The translations under genes and the position numbers were made by a program. The notes below the pieces were generated by a model. That model was not told the origin of the DNA. It did not search any database and saw only the letters and a program-made list of their open reading frames with translations. DNA of 34,711 nucleotides from Acinetobacter brisouii (lineage in GTDB: Bacteria; Pseudomonadota; Gammaproteobacteria; Pseudomonadales; Moraxellaceae): the NCBI RefSeq assembly GCF_008993995.1, contig NZ_BKNN01000029.1:1-34711 (forward strand), in the 5' to 3' direction. Below, piece after piece: positions 34,100-34,711 of the stretch. Position 1 is the first letter of the stretch. Every line of letters starts with the position of its first letter.

Positions 34100-34711
34100 T
34101 GGTTCCGTTAATTAGACCACTCAATTCAGTTTTATAAGTGATAAATCCGCTCTAAATATTTAAATTATGCTGCCATTACTTTTAGTAAATGTTGATCATA
34201 AAATTCATTCGGTGTGGCCTTATTCAAACTTGAATGAGGACGTATCATGTTATAAAAATCCAAATATTCAGCAATAGATTGTTTCGCTTGTTTTACTGTA
34301 TCGTAAGCCTTCAAATAGACTTCCTCATGCTTCACGCTGCGCCATAAACGCTCAATCATCACATTATCCATCTATGAGCAGTATACTGCGCAAGTTTACC
34401 ATCCATACTGATACGGATATTTCGCAATTTTAACTCATTCAAAAATGCCTCGCTTGTGAATTGACTGCCTTGGTCTCTATTAAACACCTCAGGACAACCA
34501 TATTTCACAATTGCTTCTTGCAACGCATCTATGCAAAAGTCTGTTTCCATACTGATCGATACTCGATGAGCCAGTACTTTACGACTATGCCAATCTATAA
34601 TTGCACACAGATAGACAAAGCCTTTAGCCATAGGAATATACGTGATATCTGTACACCAGACTTGATTAGAGTGATCGATGACCATGTTTTTCAACAGATA
34701 TGGGAAAATAC
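34100..34711 (-). mobile_element. IS3-family insertion sequence, right copy
   Basis: Reverse-complement copy of the element at 1-245. The shared part (34100-34347) differs at only a few bases. It runs off the window at 34711. The inner end is TGGTTCCGTTAATTAG; the boundary is set by the comparison of the two copies and could be off by up to 5 bp. Confidence 0.88.
34165..34711 (-). pseudogene. IS3-family transposase (OrfB), disrupted
   Basis: The frame from the window edge carries the first DDE segment (VWCTDITYIPMAKGFVYLCA) and the second (NRDQGSQFTSEAFL). After SMDGK at about 34395 it reads unrelated residues (LAQYTAHRWIM) and stops near 34359. The family sequence resumes one frame over as DNVMIERLWRSVKHEE from about 34371. 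About 26 bases stand where the family usually has about 12, so there is a small insertion or scrambled segment. T-to-R in the usual NTDQGSQF is another change. This copy is unlikely to make active transposase unless the lesion is an assembly error. Confidence 0.75.

Noticed and set aside
1-34711. CRISPR array, tRNA, rRNA or prophage genes
   Set aside because: I saw no spaced direct repeats, no tRNA-like cloverleaf and no phage structural genes on either strand; a dedicated tRNA or repeat scan was not possible.
1-34711. Composite transposon moving accessory cargo between the two IS copies
   Set aside because: The enclosed genes are core and mostly essential, with base composition like each other; inversion or independent insertion fits better than transfer.

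Overview
The window looks like a chromosomal segment of a gammaproteobacterium of the genus Acinetobacter or a close relative. The base composition is AT-rich, and a lipid A / outer-membrane / isoprenoid gene block is headed by rimO-pyrH and lacks lpxB directly after lpxA. The protein sequences are also Acinetobacter-like. The genus assignment is my inference from gene order and sequence style, not from a database search.

Layout. (1) Both ends lie inside copies of the same IS3-family insertion sequence in inverted orientation (about 1-245 on the plus strand and 34100-34711 on the minus strand). Each copy interrupts a host gene: the left one removes the first residues of a bacteriohemerythrin gene, and the right one cuts a GlxA-type AraC regulator in its DNA-binding domain. 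(2) 868-1716 is an AraC-MGMT fusion DNA-repair protein. (3) 1780-14072, all on the minus strand, is an essential block read in the order rimO, pyrH, frr, uppS, cdsA, dxr, rseP, bamA, skp, lpxD, fabZ, lpxA. It covers ribosome maturation and recycling, UMP synthesis, undecaprenyl and isoprenoid precursors, phospholipid precursors, outer-membrane protein assembly and lipid A acylation. Most genes touch or overlap. (4) 14155-17022 is the nitrogen two-component system glnL-glnG (ntrB-ntrC). A sigma-54-like promoter, two NtrC-like sites and a 15-residue leader ORF coupled to glnL precede it. (5) 17148-20097 holds a Fur-box TPR protein, a TetR regulator, argF and a small unknown protein. (6) 20142-22902 holds a CidAB/LrgAB-like pair, a divergent LysR regulator and a manganese-type superoxide dismutase. 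(7) 23188-27758 is an iron-uptake cluster: a Fur box, a TonB-dependent siderophore receptor, two small membrane proteins and a PepSY-domain membrane protein. (8) 28011-29474 is a SulP anion transporter behind a long 5' hairpin. (9) 29527-33102, on the minus strand, is an aldehyde dehydrogenase, a secreted NTF2-like protein and an APC permease, probably for catabolism of an amine or amino acid. (10) 33351-34099 is a decayed TerD/GlxA composite ending in the right IS copy.

How it fits together. The central block builds the cell envelope. Two or three iron-responsive units (TPR protein, receptor cluster, possibly sodA) carry Fur-like sites. The glnLG operon appears to control itself through NtrC and sigma-54. 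I found no CRISPR array, prophage, tRNA or rRNA, and no clear new defence or biosynthetic system. The most interesting items are the glnLG leader region, the hairpin before the SulP gene, the Fur-box TPR gene, and the inverted IS copies that bracket about 34 kb of essential genes and could invert it.
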